From Chitinilyticum aquatile DSM 21506 (GTDB lineage: Bacteria; Pseudomonadota; Gammaproteobacteria; Burkholderiales; Chitinibacteraceae), in NCBI RefSeq assembly GCF_000430805.1, contig NZ_KE387260.1, positions 1-64,000 on the forward strand: a stretch of 64,000 bases of DNA, read 5' to 3'. The notes under the pieces are model-generated. The model had not been told where the DNA came from and searched no databases. It saw nothing but the letters and a program-made list of their open reading frames with translations. Within the stretch, counting starts at the first letter, position 1; the number at the start of each line of letters is the position of its first letter. This document shows positions 17,224 to 25,739 of the stretch, piece after piece. The translations under genes were made by a program, and so were the position numbers.

Positions 17224-18670
17224 TCATTTTTCCTTTGAGCTGCGCCTCCAGTCTGGCCAGCGCCAGCGCGAACTGCGCTCCGCTCTGGAAGCGCTGGCCG
17301 GCGTCTTTCTGCAGCGCCTTCATGATAATGGCGACCAGCATGTTCGGCAGCCCCCGATTGTAGTGGCGTGGGTCTGTAGGCAACAGATTGGCGATGGCAT
17401 ACATCAGCTCGGCCAGCGAATTGCCGTTGAAGGGCAAGTGTCCGGTGGTGAGTTGATACAGCAGCACACCCAGCGAATACAGATCGGAGCGCCCGTCGAT
17501 GCGCTGGCCGGCCAGCTGCTCGGGCGACATGAACGACGGCGTCCCCAGCACCAGCCCGGTTTTGGTGCGGTTGGCGTCGGTAAGGCGGGCAATGCCGAAA
17601 TCGGTGACTTTCACCTTGCGCGTTGCCGGGTCGTACATCACATTGGCCGGCTTGATGTCGCGGTGCACCACCTGCTGCTTGTGCGCGTATTCCAGCGCCA
17701 GCGCAATCTGGCGCACGATGGCCAGTGCATCGGCAAGCGGCAGCAGTGTCCCCGGAGCGGCATGCGCTTCCAGCGTACTGCCGGCAAGCAGCTCCATGGC
17801 GATATAGGCAAGGCCGTCGGCTTCGCCGGCATCAAAAATCGTCACGATGTTCGGATGAGCAAGACGGCCAGCCGTTTCCGCTTCGCGGAAAAAACGCTGG
17901 CGCGCATCATCCAGCATGTCGGCCTCGAATTCATCAGCCAGTGCCATCGTCTTGATCGCCACCACGCGGCCAATGGTCGAATCGGTGCCCTGATACACCA
18001 CGCCCATCGCCCCCTTGCCCAGCTCGCGCTGCAACTGGTAGCGGCCGAGTACCTGCCGCGCATTGGCGGCTGTCGGACGCGGCGGGATAAGCGGCGCGGC
18101 AAAGCTCCCCGCTGCGTGCGCCGGCAGGCCGGGAAAATCCGGGGCAAGGCGCGCCAGATGGCGGAATACCTGATCGGCACGGCCGCGCAAACCCTTCTCT
18201 TCGCAGGCGCGCGCCAGCAGCATCAGCTCGGCATGCACATCGGCCTGCGAGGGCAGACGCAGCAGCTGGTCGCACGCCTGGTCAAGCTGGCCCTGTTCCC
18301 GCAACTGCACGGCACGCGCCAGCTGGCCGGCGACGGGAAGCGCGCCTTTGCTGCGCGTCAGCCGTTGCAGCAGCATCCCCAGCAAGAGCAGACCAAGAGC
18401 GGGCCAGGGCAGCCAGAATTGCTCGAATACCGCGGAAATTACTGCTGTGCACAGCATCAGCAGCAGGACGGTCAGACGCAGCATGGCCGACAGTTGCAGG
18501 CTGCAGCGCGGCAACAACAACTGCAAGCCCAGCACGGCGGCAAAGACCGCCAGCGAGGCAGGCAGCCCCCACGCGGGCTGCGGCAGGCTCATGCCGAACC
18601 AGATCAGTGCCAGCACCAGTGCCGCCAGCACCGCGCTACCCCGCTCCGAAAGCCACCATGTCTTGCTCAT
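17198..18670 (-). CDS. Membrane-anchored Ser/Thr protein kinase (PknB-like)
   Basis: A 490-residue Hanks-type kinase. About four hydrophobic segments occupy residues 10-105. A short helical, TPR-like linker (about 110-190) follows, then the kinase domain from about 210. Motifs present are GKGAMGVVY (P-loop), AIK (Lys), HRDIKPANVM (catalytic loop), DFG and GTPSFMSPEQ (activation segment). The topology is reversed relative to PknB, which has a C-terminal sensor, since here the membrane part precedes the kinase. ATG 18670 (MSKTWW) was chosen over 18721, which adds 17 unsupported residues. It is the promoter-proximal gene of the signalling operon. Confidence 0.93.
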   Translation of the reverse strand: MSKTWWLSERGSAVLAALVLALIWFGMSLPQPAWGLPASLAVFAAVLGLQLLLPRCSLQLSAMLRLTVLLLMLCTAVISAVFEQFWLPWPALGLLLLGMLLQRLTRSKGALPVAGQLARAVQLREQGQLDQACDQLLRLPSQADVHAELMLLARACEEKGLRGRADQVFRHLARLAPDFPGLPAHAAGSFAAPLIPPRPTAANARQVLGRYQLQRELGKGAMGVVYQGTDSTIGRVVAIKTMALADEFEADMLDDARQRFFREAETAGRLAHPNIVTIFDAGEADGLAYIAMELLAGSTLEAHAAPGTLLPLADALAIVRQIALALEYAHKQQVVHRDIKPANVMYDPATRKVKVTDFGIARLTDANRTKTGLVLGTPSFMSPEQLAGQRIDGRSDLYSLGVLLYQLTTGHLPFNGNSLAELMYAIANLLPTDPRHYNRGLPNMLVAIIMKALQKDAGQRFQSGAQFALALARLEAQLKGKMNAESRPGT

Positions 18671-18739
18671 AGACTGCCCTGTTGATCCGTTCTGCCAGCC
18701 ATCGTAGCAGCTCCGCAGCACGGACGGCAGCGAGCATGC

Positions 18740-19456
18740 TCACGGAATGTCCGCGTAAGGCATGCGCCGCAGGATGATGGCGGTTTTGCGCAACAGTTTG
18801 CGGTCGCTGCGATGCTTGTCGAAATAGCGCGGATTGGGAACCATGGACGCCAGTTTCGCAGCCTGCCCCGGGGAGAGGCGCGCGGCGCTGGTGTTGTAAT
18901 AGTGGCGAGACGCGGCTTCGATACCGAAAACGCCATCGCCCCACTCGATCACATTCAGATAGATCTCGAAAATGCGCTGCTTGTCGAGCAGGGCTTCCAG
19001 CATCACGGTAATCACCGCCTCTTCCGCCTTGCGCCACGGTGTGCGCTTGCTCGACAGAAACAGGTTCTTGGCAAGCTGCTGGCTGATGGTCGAGCCTCCG
19101 GCCACGATGCGGCCTTTCTTCTGGTTTTTCTCCCAGGCGATCTGGATCGCCTCCCAGTCAAAACCATCATGCTCGAGGAATTTGGCATCCTCGCTCGCCA
19201 CCAGCGCCCGCTTGATATTGGGCGAGATGCGGTCGTACTCGACCCACTGATGACGCAACTCCGCATCCGGATTCTGGTCCTGCAGGCGCTCTAGCTGCTC
19301 CTCCATGAACGAGGTCTCGCCCGGGTTTACCCAGCGCCAAGCCAGGACGTGCGCAAAGATCCACAACAGCCAGACCAGCAGCAGCAATGTCACAGCCAGC
19401 ACGGCCTTGCGCAGATACCAGCCAAACGTCCGCCCCTGCAGCGCCTTCATTGCCAT
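18740..19456 (-). CDS. mtgA: Monofunctional biosynthetic peptidoglycan transglycosylase
   Basis: A 238-residue family-51 glycosyltransferase that polymerises lipid II glycan strands without a transpeptidase domain. One N-terminal membrane anchor (about 15-35) precedes the catalytic motifs SEDAKFLEHDGFDW, GGSTISQQLAKNLFL and IEIYLN-type EIYLNVIEWG. The ATG at 19456 follows AGGGGTGGCA. The open frame extends to 19522, but that extension translates the dispersed palindrome copy c, so the longer start is rejected. It lies directly downstream of aroE, as in many betaproteobacteria. Confidence 0.93.
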   Translation of the reverse strand: MAMKALQGRTFGWYLRKAVLAVTLLLLVWLLWIFAHVLAWRWVNPGETSFMEEQLERLQDQNPDAELRHQWVEYDRISPNIKRALVASEDAKFLEHDGFDWEAIQIAWEKNQKKGRIVAGGSTISQQLAKNLFLSSKRTPWRKAEEAVITVMLEALLDKQRIFEIYLNVIEWGDGVFGIEAASRHYYNTSAARLSPGQAAKLASMVPNPRYFDKHRSDRKLLRKTAIILRRMPYADIP

Positions 19457-19483
19457 TGCCACCCCTGATATACCCAAGCACCC

Positions 19484-19528
19484 AATACTCCGCAGCCCAT
19501 TAAATAAAATGGCTGCAGTCATATACCC
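19484..19528 (+). repeat. Dispersed 3'-flanking palindrome, copy c
   Basis: Ends 6 nt from the aroE stop codon (minus strand). GCAGCCCATT, a loop, AAATGGCTGCA-GTCAT-ATACCC. Confidence 0.8.
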
Positions 19529-19533
19529 TTAAA

Positions 19534-20352
19534 TTACAATGCCGCCCGCAAATCGGTCAGGACCGCATCGACGGCAGGCCGGTGACCGGTCCACAGCGCG
19601 AAGGCCTCGGCCGCCTGCCCGACCAGCATGCCCAGTCCGTCGACGCGCTGCGTCACACCGGCCCGGGCCGCCTGCTGCAGGAACGCCGTTTCATCCTTGC
19701 CGTACATCATGTCGTAGGCCAGAGCGCCCTTCGCAAAGACACTGGCGGGTATGGGCAGGGCTTCGCCGGCAAGGCTGGCCGATGTGGCGTTGATGACCAG
19801 ATCGAACCCGGCTGCCAGATCGGCAAAACCACACCCTTGCAGCGAAATGCCGGCAGCCTTGCCGGTAAACTCTGCAATCAATCCCTCAGCCTTGGCAGCG
19901 GTGCGATTGGCCAGCGTAATGCCTGCCGGTACTTGTGCAACCAGCGGCAGCAATACACCACGCGCCGCACCGCCGGCGCCCAGCAACAGCATGCGCTTGC
20001 CGGCGATGCCGGTGTGGCGCAGCACATCGGCCACCAGCCCGGCGCCATCGGTGTTGTCACCAAGAATCGAGCCATCATCGAGCAGCTTGAGCGTATTCAC
20101 CGCCTGCGCAGCGGCTGCGCGCTCAGTGAGCCGGTCGGCCAGACGGAACGCCTCTTCCTTGAACGGTACCGTCACATTGGCGCCCTGCCCTCCTGCATCA
20201 AAAAAGGCACGTACGCTACCGGCGAAATCATCCAGCGGCGCCAGCAGCTTTTCATAACTGAAACCGGGCAGATCGAACTGGGCGGCAAACGCGGCATGAA
20301 TCTGCGGCGACTTGGAGTGGGCAATCGGGTTGCCGAATACGGCGTAGCGCAT
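19534..20352 (-). CDS. aroE: Shikimate dehydrogenase
   Basis: A 272-residue NADPH-dependent shikimate dehydrogenase, the fourth step of the chorismate pathway. Motifs visible are [10 protein letters not shown] (substrate site), NVTVPFKE (catalytic Lys), NTDGAG (Asp near 100) and the NADP loop GAGGAARGV near 127, with NRT for the NADP phosphate. Full length and cytoplasmic. It lies upstream of mtgA, with palindrome copy c between them. Confidence 0.97.
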   Translation of the reverse strand: MRYAVFGNPIAHSKSPQIHAAFAAQFDLPGFSYEKLLAPLDDFAGSVRAFFDAGGQGANVTVPFKEEAFRLADRLTERAAAAQAVNTLKLLDDGSILGDNTDGAGLVADVLRHTGIAGKRMLLLGAGGAARGVLLPLVAQVPAGITLANRTAAKAEGLIAEFTGKAAGISLQGCGFADLAAGFDLVINATSASLAGEALPIPASVFAKGALAYDMMYGKDETAFLQQAARAGVTQRVDGLGMLVGQAAEAFALWTGHRPAVDAVLTDLRAAL

Positions 20353-20439
20353 GATGGGGGCCGGAAAAACGAAAGGTGTGAAGTTTACACCTCACACCCT
20401 GCGCCTAACACTACGTCCGCTCCGGGGAGGACGCAGCCT

Positions 20440-20901
20440 CTAGCCTTGCACCCAGGGCAGCCCTGCAGCCTGCCAGCCATTCAGGCTGCCGCGTTGCTGC
20501 TGTGCATTCTTGTCACCCTCGAAGCCTTCCAGGATGTTGTAGGCCTCGCTGTAACCATGTTCGGCCGCCAGCGCCGCGGCATCGTGACTGCGCGCACCGG
20601 AGCGGCACAGAAACAGCACGATGTTTTCCGGATCAACACGATTCTGCAACTGGGTCAGAAAGGCCGCATTGGGCTGCATGCCCAGATGTGCATCCCAGCA
20701 GCGCCATTCGACCTGCTCGGCACCGGGAACCACGCCGACCCACTGCCATTCGGCACTGCTGCGCACATCGACGATACGGACATTGGGCAGGCCCTGACTC
20801 AGGGCATGAGCCTCGGCCGGCGTCACGGCGCCGGAGTACGGCAGTTGCTGCGCTTCGGCGCGCATGCGGGCGCGCTGGAGAATCTGGTTCATTTCACTCA
20901 T
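20440..20901 (-). CDS. Rhodanese-domain sulfurtransferase-like protein
   Basis: A 153-residue single-domain rhodanese with the active-site loop CRSGARS near residue 111, and DVRSSAEW and ILEGFEGD at the expected positions. It may transfer sulfane sulfur or bind anionic substrates; the partner is unknown. The ATG at 20901 is preceded by GGAG; a longer start at 20925 adds 8 residues. It stands alone, 87 nt upstream of aroE. Confidence 0.88.
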   Translation of the reverse strand: MSEMNQILQRARMRAEAQQLPYSGAVTPAEAHALSQGLPNVRIVDVRSSAEWQWVGVVPGAEQVEWRCWDAHLGMQPNAAFLTQLQNRVDPENIVLFLCRSGARSHDAAALAAEHGYSEAYNILEGFEGDKNAQQQRGSLNGWQAAGLPWVQG

Positions 20902-21036
20902 GCCTGCTGACTCCTGTGGTGCCATTCCCGATGGCCATGTCTGTTATGTTTTGCCCTTGCCGGCACGGTTTTGTCACAGCAAGGGAGTAGGGTCATTCTA
21001 GCAGGGAGCCTGCTGCCACAGGTCGGGCGGCAATTT

Positions 21037-21053
21037 TGCACCAATACAGTGCA
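21037..21053 (+). promoter_or_regulatory. NtrC-binding site upstream of glnA
   Basis: A palindrome TGCAC-N7-GTGCA (TGCACCAATACAGTGCA) matching the NtrC enhancer consensus. Its centre lies about 95 bp upstream of the predicted sigma-54 start, the usual enhancer distance. Confidence 0.8.
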
Positions 21054-21115
21054 CAAATACCGGGTGCGGCACCAAAAAAGCTCAGACAAACGCACTACAG
21101 CAGCCCGAATTGTTG

Positions 21116-21131
21116 TGGCACAATGCCTGTT
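21116..21131 (+). promoter_or_regulatory. Sigma-54 promoter of glnA
   Basis: TGGCAC-AATGC-CTGT. The -24 element is perfect; the -12 element keeps TG but has T instead of the consensus C. It is followed by a leader of about 100 nt to glnA. Confidence 0.65.
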
Positions 21132-21241
21132 CCCCGTTTCTGGGGCTGGCACGCTTCCTGCTTACCACCTGCCCCGTATCGGGCAGAACGCAACATCTGC
21201 CTGCCAGTTCCCTACTTCATATCTCACCCGGAGAGACAAAG

Positions 21242-22651
21242 ATGGCCGTAGCCGACGTTCTCAAGCTGATTCAGGAAAACGACATCAAGTTCGTTGACCT
21301 GCGTTTCACCGACACCATGGGTAAAGAGCAGCACGTGACTGTTCCGTCCCACGTGGTTGACGAAGAATGGTTCGTCAACGGCCACGCTTTCGATGGTTCC
21401 TCCATCGCTGGCTGGAAGGGCATCCAGGCTTCCGACATGCTGCTGATGCCGGATCCGACTACCGCCAACATCGACCCATTCTTCGACGAGCCGACCGTGA
21501 TCATCACCTGCGACGTGGTCGAGCCGGATACCGGCAAGGGCTACGACCGCGACCCGCGCTCCATCGCCAAGCGCGCTGAAGCCTATCTGAAGACTTCCGG
21601 CATCGGCGACACCGCCTACTTCGGTCCGGAACCCGAATTCTTCATCTTCGACAACGTCCGCTGGGGCGTTGACATGTCCGGCTGCTTCCTGAAGATCGGT
21701 TCGGAAGAAGGCGCCTGGGCGACCTCCGAAGAATTCGAAGGCGGCAACCTCGGCCACCGTCCGCGCGTCAAGGGCGGCTACTTCCCGGTTCCGCCGGTTG
21801 ACAGCCACCAGGACATCCGCGCCACCATGGTGCTGATCCTGGAAGAACTGGGCGTACCGGTTGAAGTGTTCCACCACGAAGTAGCCAACGCCGGCCAGAA
21901 CGAAATCGGCACCAAGTTCTCGACGCTCACCAAGCGCGCTGACTGGACCCAGATCCTGAAGTACGTGGTTCACAACGTGGCCAACCAGTACGGCAAGACT
22001 GCTACCTTCATGCCGAAGCCGATCGTTGGCGACAACGGTTCGGGCATGCACGTTCACCAGTCCATCTGGAAGGACGGCAAGAACCTGTTCGCAGGCAACG
22101 GCTATGCAGGTCTGTCGGAAATGGCCCTGTTCTACATCGGCGGTATCATCAAGCACGCCAAGGCACTGAACGCCATTACCAACCCGGGCACCAACTCCTA
22201 CAAGCGTCTGGTTCCGCACTACGAAGCACCGGTGAAGCTGGCTTACTCCGCCAAGAACCGTTCCGCTTCCATCCGCATCCCGCACGTGGCATCCGACAAG
22301 GGTCGTCGTATCGAAACCCGCTTCCCGGATCCGCTGGCCAACCCGTACCTGTGTTTCGCCGCGCTGCTGATGGCCGGTCTGGACGGCATCCAGAACAAGA
22401 TCCACCCGGGCGATCCGGCTGACAAGAACCTGTACGACCTGCCGCCGGAAGAAGATGCCAAGATCCCGGCAGTCTGCGCGTCGCTGGACGAAGCACTGGC
22501 CGAGCTGGACAAGGATCGCGAGTTCCTGACCCGCGGCGGTGTATTCAGCAACGAGTGGATCGACGCCTACATCGAACTGAAGATGGGCGAAGTGAACCGC
22601 GTTCGCATGACCACTCACCCGGTCGAATTCGACATGTACTACTCCCTGTAA
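21242..22651 (+). CDS. glnA: Glutamine synthetase, type I
   Basis: A 469-residue GSI subunit that forms dodecamers and makes glutamine from glutamate, ammonia and ATP. Visible motifs are DGSSIAGW (latch), PEPEFFIFD (metal ligands), [16 protein letters not shown] and KPIVGDN. The adenylylation site, Tyr in NLYDLPPEE near residue 398, is present, so activity is likely controlled by GlnE. ATG 21242 follows a GGAGAGAC ribosome-binding site. An NtrC box and a sigma-54 promoter lie upstream, and ntrBC is encoded 2-4 kb downstream. Confidence 0.98.
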   Translation: MAVADVLKLIQENDIKFVDLRFTDTMGKEQHVTVPSHVVDEEWFVNGHAFDGSSIAGWKGIQASDMLLMPDPTTANIDPFFDEPTVIITCDVVEPDTGKGYDRDPRSIAKRAEAYLKTSGIGDTAYFGPEPEFFIFDNVRWGVDMSGCFLKIGSEEGAWATSEEFEGGNLGHRPRVKGGYFPVPPVDSHQDIRATMVLILEELGVPVEVFHHEVANAGQNEIGTKFSTLTKRADWTQILKYVVHNVANQYGKTATFMPKPIVGDNGSGMHVHQSIWKDGKNLFAGNGYAGLSEMALFYIGGIIKHAKALNAITNPGTNSYKRLVPHYEAPVKLAYSAKNRSASIRIPHVASDKGRRIETRFPDPLANPYLCFAALLMAGLDGIQNKIHPGDPADKNLYDLPPEEDAKIPAVCASLDEALAELDKDREFLTRGGVFSNEWIDAYIELKMGEVNRVRMTTHPVEFDMYYSL

Positions 22652-22675
22652 TAACAGGCGTAGCCATCCGAATGG

Positions 22676-22701
22676 AAAACCCCGCTGCGGCGGGGTTTTT
22701 T
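22676..22701 (+). terminator. Intrinsic terminator of glnA
   Basis: CCCCGC/GCGGGG stem with TGCG loop (22680-22695), flanked by AAAA and followed by six T. This is a canonical bidirectional-looking terminator 25 nt after the glnA stop. Confidence 0.9.
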
Positions 22702-22760
22702 CTTGCCCGCAGCACAGTACAATCTGCCCTTTCCCACGCAAATCCATGCCGAGCACCCCC

Positions 22761-23402
22761 ATGAGCATCCGTGCCGTCGTTTTCGATTTTGGCGGAGTCC
22801 TGTTCGACTGGAACCCCGAACACCTCTACCGCTCGCTGATCCCCGATGCGGAGGAGCGCGCATGGTTCCTGCGCGAGGTCTGTAATCCGGCCTGGAATAT
22901 CCAGCAGGATGGCGGGCGCCCGCTTGCTGAGGCGACGGCCAGCAAGGTCGCCGAGTATCCCGACTACGCAGCGCTTATCGAGGCTTTTTACGGGCAGTGG
23001 CCGCTGATGCTCAGGGGAACACTGCCGGAAGGCATGGCCTTGCTGGACGAACTGGAAAGCCTCGGCCTGCCGCTCTTTGGCCTGACCAACTGGTCAGCGG
23101 AAACCTATCCCTATGCCGAACAGCACTACCCCTTCCTGCAACGCTTCAAGCACATCGTGGTATCTGGCCGGGAGCAAATGATCAAGCCTGACGTGGCGAT
23201 ATACCAGCTTATGTATCAGCACATCACCCGCTTTATCCCCGGCATTGCCGCGAGCGAGATTGCGTTCATCGACGATTCAGCAATCAACGCGCAAGCTGCC
23301 TGCCATCTGGGCTGGCACGGCATCCATCACCAGGCGATGCCGCAGACCCGCGCGCAGTTGCGCCAGCTCGGCATTGCACTCGACTCCGGAGAACCGGCAT
23401 GA
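22761..23402 (+). CDS. HAD-superfamily hydrolase (subfamily IA)
   Basis: A ~213-residue haloacid-dehalogenase-like hydrolase. Motif I is VFDFGGVLFDW (nucleophile Asp), motif II LTNWS, motif III the Lys in KPDVAIY and motif IV FIDDS. The family dephosphorylates small phosphorylated metabolites; the substrate is unknown. Two ATGs (22746 and 22761) lack a clear ribosome-binding site; the second starts directly at the conserved strand. It overlaps the SelW-like gene by 4 nt, so the pair is coupled. Confidence 0.88.
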   Translation: MSIRAVVFDFGGVLFDWNPEHLYRSLIPDAEERAWFLREVCNPAWNIQQDGGRPLAEATASKVAEYPDYAALIEAFYGQWPLMLRGTLPEGMALLDELESLGLPLFGLTNWSAETYPYAEQHYPFLQRFKHIVVSGREQMIKPDVAIYQLMYQHITRFIPGIAASEIAFIDDSAINAQAACHLGWHGIHHQAMPQTRAQLRQLGIALDSGEPA

Positions 23403-23692
23403 ACACCCAACGCCTGCCCCGCATCACGATCCAGTACTGCACCCGCTGCAACTGGCTGCTGCGCGCCGCCTGGCTGGCCCAGGAAGTGCTCAGCACATTT
23501 GCCGATGACGTTGGCGAGGTCGCGCTGCAACCCGGCACGGGCGGCATTTTTCTCGTGCACTGCAATGACACGCTGATCTGGGATCGCAAAGCGGAGGAAC
23601 GCTTTCCTGAGGCGAAGGAACTCAAGCAGCGCATCCGCGATCTGATCGCTCCGGAGCGTCACCTCGGGCACAGTGACCACGACCAGCGCTGA
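23399..23692 (+). CDS. SelW/SelT/SelH-type selenoprotein-family thioredoxin-fold protein (Cys form)
   Basis: A 97-residue Rdx-family protein. The N-terminal redox motif is CTRC, in ITIQYCTRCNW; the selenoprotein versions carry U at the second position. GGIFLVHCNDTLIWDRK matches the family's beta-strand and Gly-Gly region. Likely a small cytosolic redox protein. It is translationally coupled to the HAD gene (ATGA overlap). Confidence 0.88.
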   Translation: MNTQRLPRITIQYCTRCNWLLRAAWLAQEVLSTFADDVGEVALQPGTGGIFLVHCNDTLIWDRKAEERFPEAKELKQRIRDLIAPERHLGHSDHDQR

Positions 23693-23788
23693 GCAGGCTG
23701 TGAAAGCGACTCACGCAGGGTCACGCCCGCGCCTTTTTCACCGCCTTTCCCAGCGTTTTGATCCAGCTTGTGTTAATTTAACGTCATC

Positions 23789-24316
23789 ATGCTAAATCGC
23801 GCCTCCATCCTGCTCTCCGCTACGGCCCTACTGTCCAGCGCTGTCGCACTGGCCGACATCTACAAATATGTCGATGAAAACGGCAATGTCACCTACACCA
23901 ATTCACCGGTCAAAGGGGCGCAGCGCGTCTATATCGAGCAACCCAATGTCATCAGCAGCGGCTCGGGCTCATCGGGCGGCAAGCGCAGCACCGGCACGGG
24001 TACCTCACGCAGCAGCAATGACTCGGGGCAGAAAGTGTCCGCACCCAGCCCGGCCAATTTCCCCAAGGTCGACTCGGCAACGCAGCGCAGCCGCGATTCG
24101 AACCGCAAACGCATCCTGCAGGACGAACTCGCCAACGAGCAGACCATGCTCAATGACAGCAAGAAAGCACTGAGCGAAGCCGAAACCACCAAGACCGCAG
24201 AAGAGAAGGCCAACCCCAGCAAATATCTGGAGCGGATCGGCCGCTTGCGCGAGAACGTCGTGATGCACGAAAAGAATATCGCGGCGCTGCAAAAAGAACT
24301 GTCACGCGTTCAATAA
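23789..24316 (+). CDS. DUF4124-domain secreted protein
   Basis: A 175-residue exported protein. The signal peptide occupies about residues 1-22 (hydrophobic LLSATALLSSAVALA). A DUF4124 domain follows (IYKYVDENGNVTYTNSP), then a Ser/Gly-rich low-complexity linker (about 55-80) and a charged coiled coil to the C-terminus. Its biochemical function is not known. Its position between glnA and ntrB is common in betaproteobacteria, but a nitrogen-related role has not been shown. Confidence 0.88.
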   Translation: MLNRASILLSATALLSSAVALADIYKYVDENGNVTYTNSPVKGAQRVYIEQPNVISSGSGSSGGKRSTGTGTSRSSNDSGQKVSAPSPANFPKVDSATQRSRDSNRKRILQDELANEQTMLNDSKKALSEAETTKTAEEKANPSKYLERIGRLRENVVMHEKNIAALQKELSRVQ

Positions 24317-24454
24317 GTGAGCCCACGCCCCGGCGGCAGCCAGTTGCCGGAAAGTCTGCCGGTCCATAGTCTGATTTAGCTTTGCAGCCCTTTTTCCGGC
24401 TCCGCCGAAAAGCGGACACCGGCGACCTTTCAATAGCCTGCCACACTCCCGATA

Positions 24455-24471
24455 CGCACTATAATGGTGCA
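24455..24471 (+). promoter_or_regulatory. NtrC-binding site upstream of ntrBC
   Basis: CGCAC-N7-GTGCA (with TATAATG as the spacer) fits the NtrC palindrome. It is centred about 106 bp upstream of the predicted start of the ntrB sigma-54 promoter. Confidence 0.72.
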
Positions 24472-24541
24472 AAGCTGCCAGCATCGCCCCGAATCACCGC
24501 ACGCGCGCGGCGGAAAGGCACGGAAAGCAGCGACCATGCGC

Positions 24542-24557
24542 TGGCACGGCTTTTGCC
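24542..24557 (+). promoter_or_regulatory. Sigma-54 promoter of ntrBC
   Basis: TGGCAC-GGCTT-TTGCC is a full consensus -24/-12 element, 31 nt before the ntrB start codon. Confidence 0.88.
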
Positions 24558-24587
24558 TAGTACCAGCCATCCTGTCAGGAGTCTGCC

Positions 24588-25649
24588 ATGCATCACCCCG
24601 CCTTCGCAGGCCTGGAATTTCTTGATACCTCCATTCTGGCGCTCGACCATGATGCGCGAGTGGTGTATCGCAATCCGGCCGCCGACAGCCTGTTTCCGCT
24701 GCGCGATCCGGTCGGACTGACGGTCGATGCCTGTTTCGGCCCCGGCAGCCCCATCGTGCAGGCCGTGCGCGCCGCGCAGGCCGGGCAGATTTCCATCACC
24801 GAGCACGAGCTGATCGTCTCCGGCACACAGGGCGAGATGTACATCACGCTGGATGTGCTGCCCATCGAATCGCCCGCCGCAGCCCTGCTGGTGGAAATCC
24901 GCCGCATCGACCAGCAACGCCGCATCGTCAACGAAGAGCGGGTGCAGGCACAGCAGCAGGCCAATCGCGAGCTGATCCGCAATCTCGCGCATGAAATCAA
25001 GAACCCGCTCGGCGGCATTCGCGGCGCGGCACAACTGCTCGCGCATGAACTGCCAAACCCGCAGCTGAAGGAATACACGCAGGTCATCGTCGAGGAAGTG
25101 CAGCGCCTGCAGGGGCTGCTCGACCGCCTGCTGACGCCGCACCGGCTGCCGCAGCTGAAAGAGCTGAACATCCACGAGGTGCTCGAACGCGTGCGCAGCC
25201 TGGTGCTGGCCGAAACGCCGAACGGGCTGGCCGTACGCCGTGACTACGACACCAGCCTGCCAACGCTGATCGCCGACCGCGAACAGCTGATCCAGTCGGT
25301 GCTCAATATCGTCCGCAACGCCATCCAGGCCATGAGCGGCATCGGTGAAGTCATCCTGCGCACGCGGATTGCCCGGCAGGTCACACTGAACCGTCAGCGT
25401 TTTCCGCTGGCGCTGAAGGTCGAAATCATCGACAACGGCCCGGGCATTCCGGAAGCACTGCGTGACACACTGTTCTACCCGCTGGTTTCCGGCCGCCCGG
25501 GCGGCACCGGAATCGGCCTGCATCTGGCGCACACCTACGTGGTGCAGCATCACGGCACGATTGAATTCGACAGCCGCCCCGGCCACACATGTTTCACCAT
25601 CCTGCTGCCGCTGAATGCCTGGAAAGAGGAAGGCGATAGCAGGGTATAA
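24588..25649 (+). CDS. glnL: Nitrogen-regulation sensor kinase/phosphatase NtrB
   Basis: A 353-residue cytoplasmic histidine kinase with an N-terminal PAS domain (about 5-120). The H-box is NLAHEIKNPLGG (His near 139), with an N-box NIVRNAIQAM, and the G-boxes DNGPGIP and GGTGIGL. It phosphorylates or dephosphorylates NtrC under PII control. ATG 24588 follows TCAGGAGTC. Its stop codon lies inside palindrome copy d, and ntrC follows 90 nt later. Confidence 0.96.
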   Translation: MHHPAFAGLEFLDTSILALDHDARVVYRNPAADSLFPLRDPVGLTVDACFGPGSPIVQAVRAAQAGQISITEHELIVSGTQGEMYITLDVLPIESPAAALLVEIRRIDQQRRIVNEERVQAQQQANRELIRNLAHEIKNPLGGIRGAAQLLAHELPNPQLKEYTQVIVEEVQRLQGLLDRLLTPHRLPQLKELNIHEVLERVRSLVLAETPNGLAVRRDYDTSLPTLIADREQLIQSVLNIVRNAIQAMSGIGEVILRTRIARQVTLNRQRFPLALKVEIIDNGPGIPEALRDTLFYPLVSGRPGGTGIGLHLAHTYVVQHHGTIEFDSRPGHTCFTILLPLNAWKEEGDSRV

Positions 25650-25690
25650 GCCAGCAGCCATTACAAATAAAAGCGTACAAGAACATACCC
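25642..25690 (+). repeat. Dispersed 3'-flanking palindrome, copy d (degenerate)
   Basis: GGGTAT-AAGCC-AGCAGCC at the left and CATACCC at the right, but the internal right arm has decayed. The ntrB stop codon TAA is part of the left terminus. Confidence 0.6.
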
Positions 25691-25739
25691 AAAAGAACCC
25701 GCAAGGGCCAACCACCAACACGACGCAAACGGTACAACC

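Noticed and set aside
19457-19522. Longer N-terminus for mtgA
   Set aside because: It would translate the dispersed palindrome copy c, and the remaining start has a ribosome-binding site.
20365-20395. GGTGTGAAG/CCTCACACC inverted repeat upstream of aroE
   Set aside because: Imperfect and without a T-tract; too weak to call an operator or terminator.
22664-22680. GTAGCCATCCGAATGG after glnA as another dispersed palindrome
   Set aside because: Only a short chance match; a normal glnA terminator follows and the ATACCC ends are absent.
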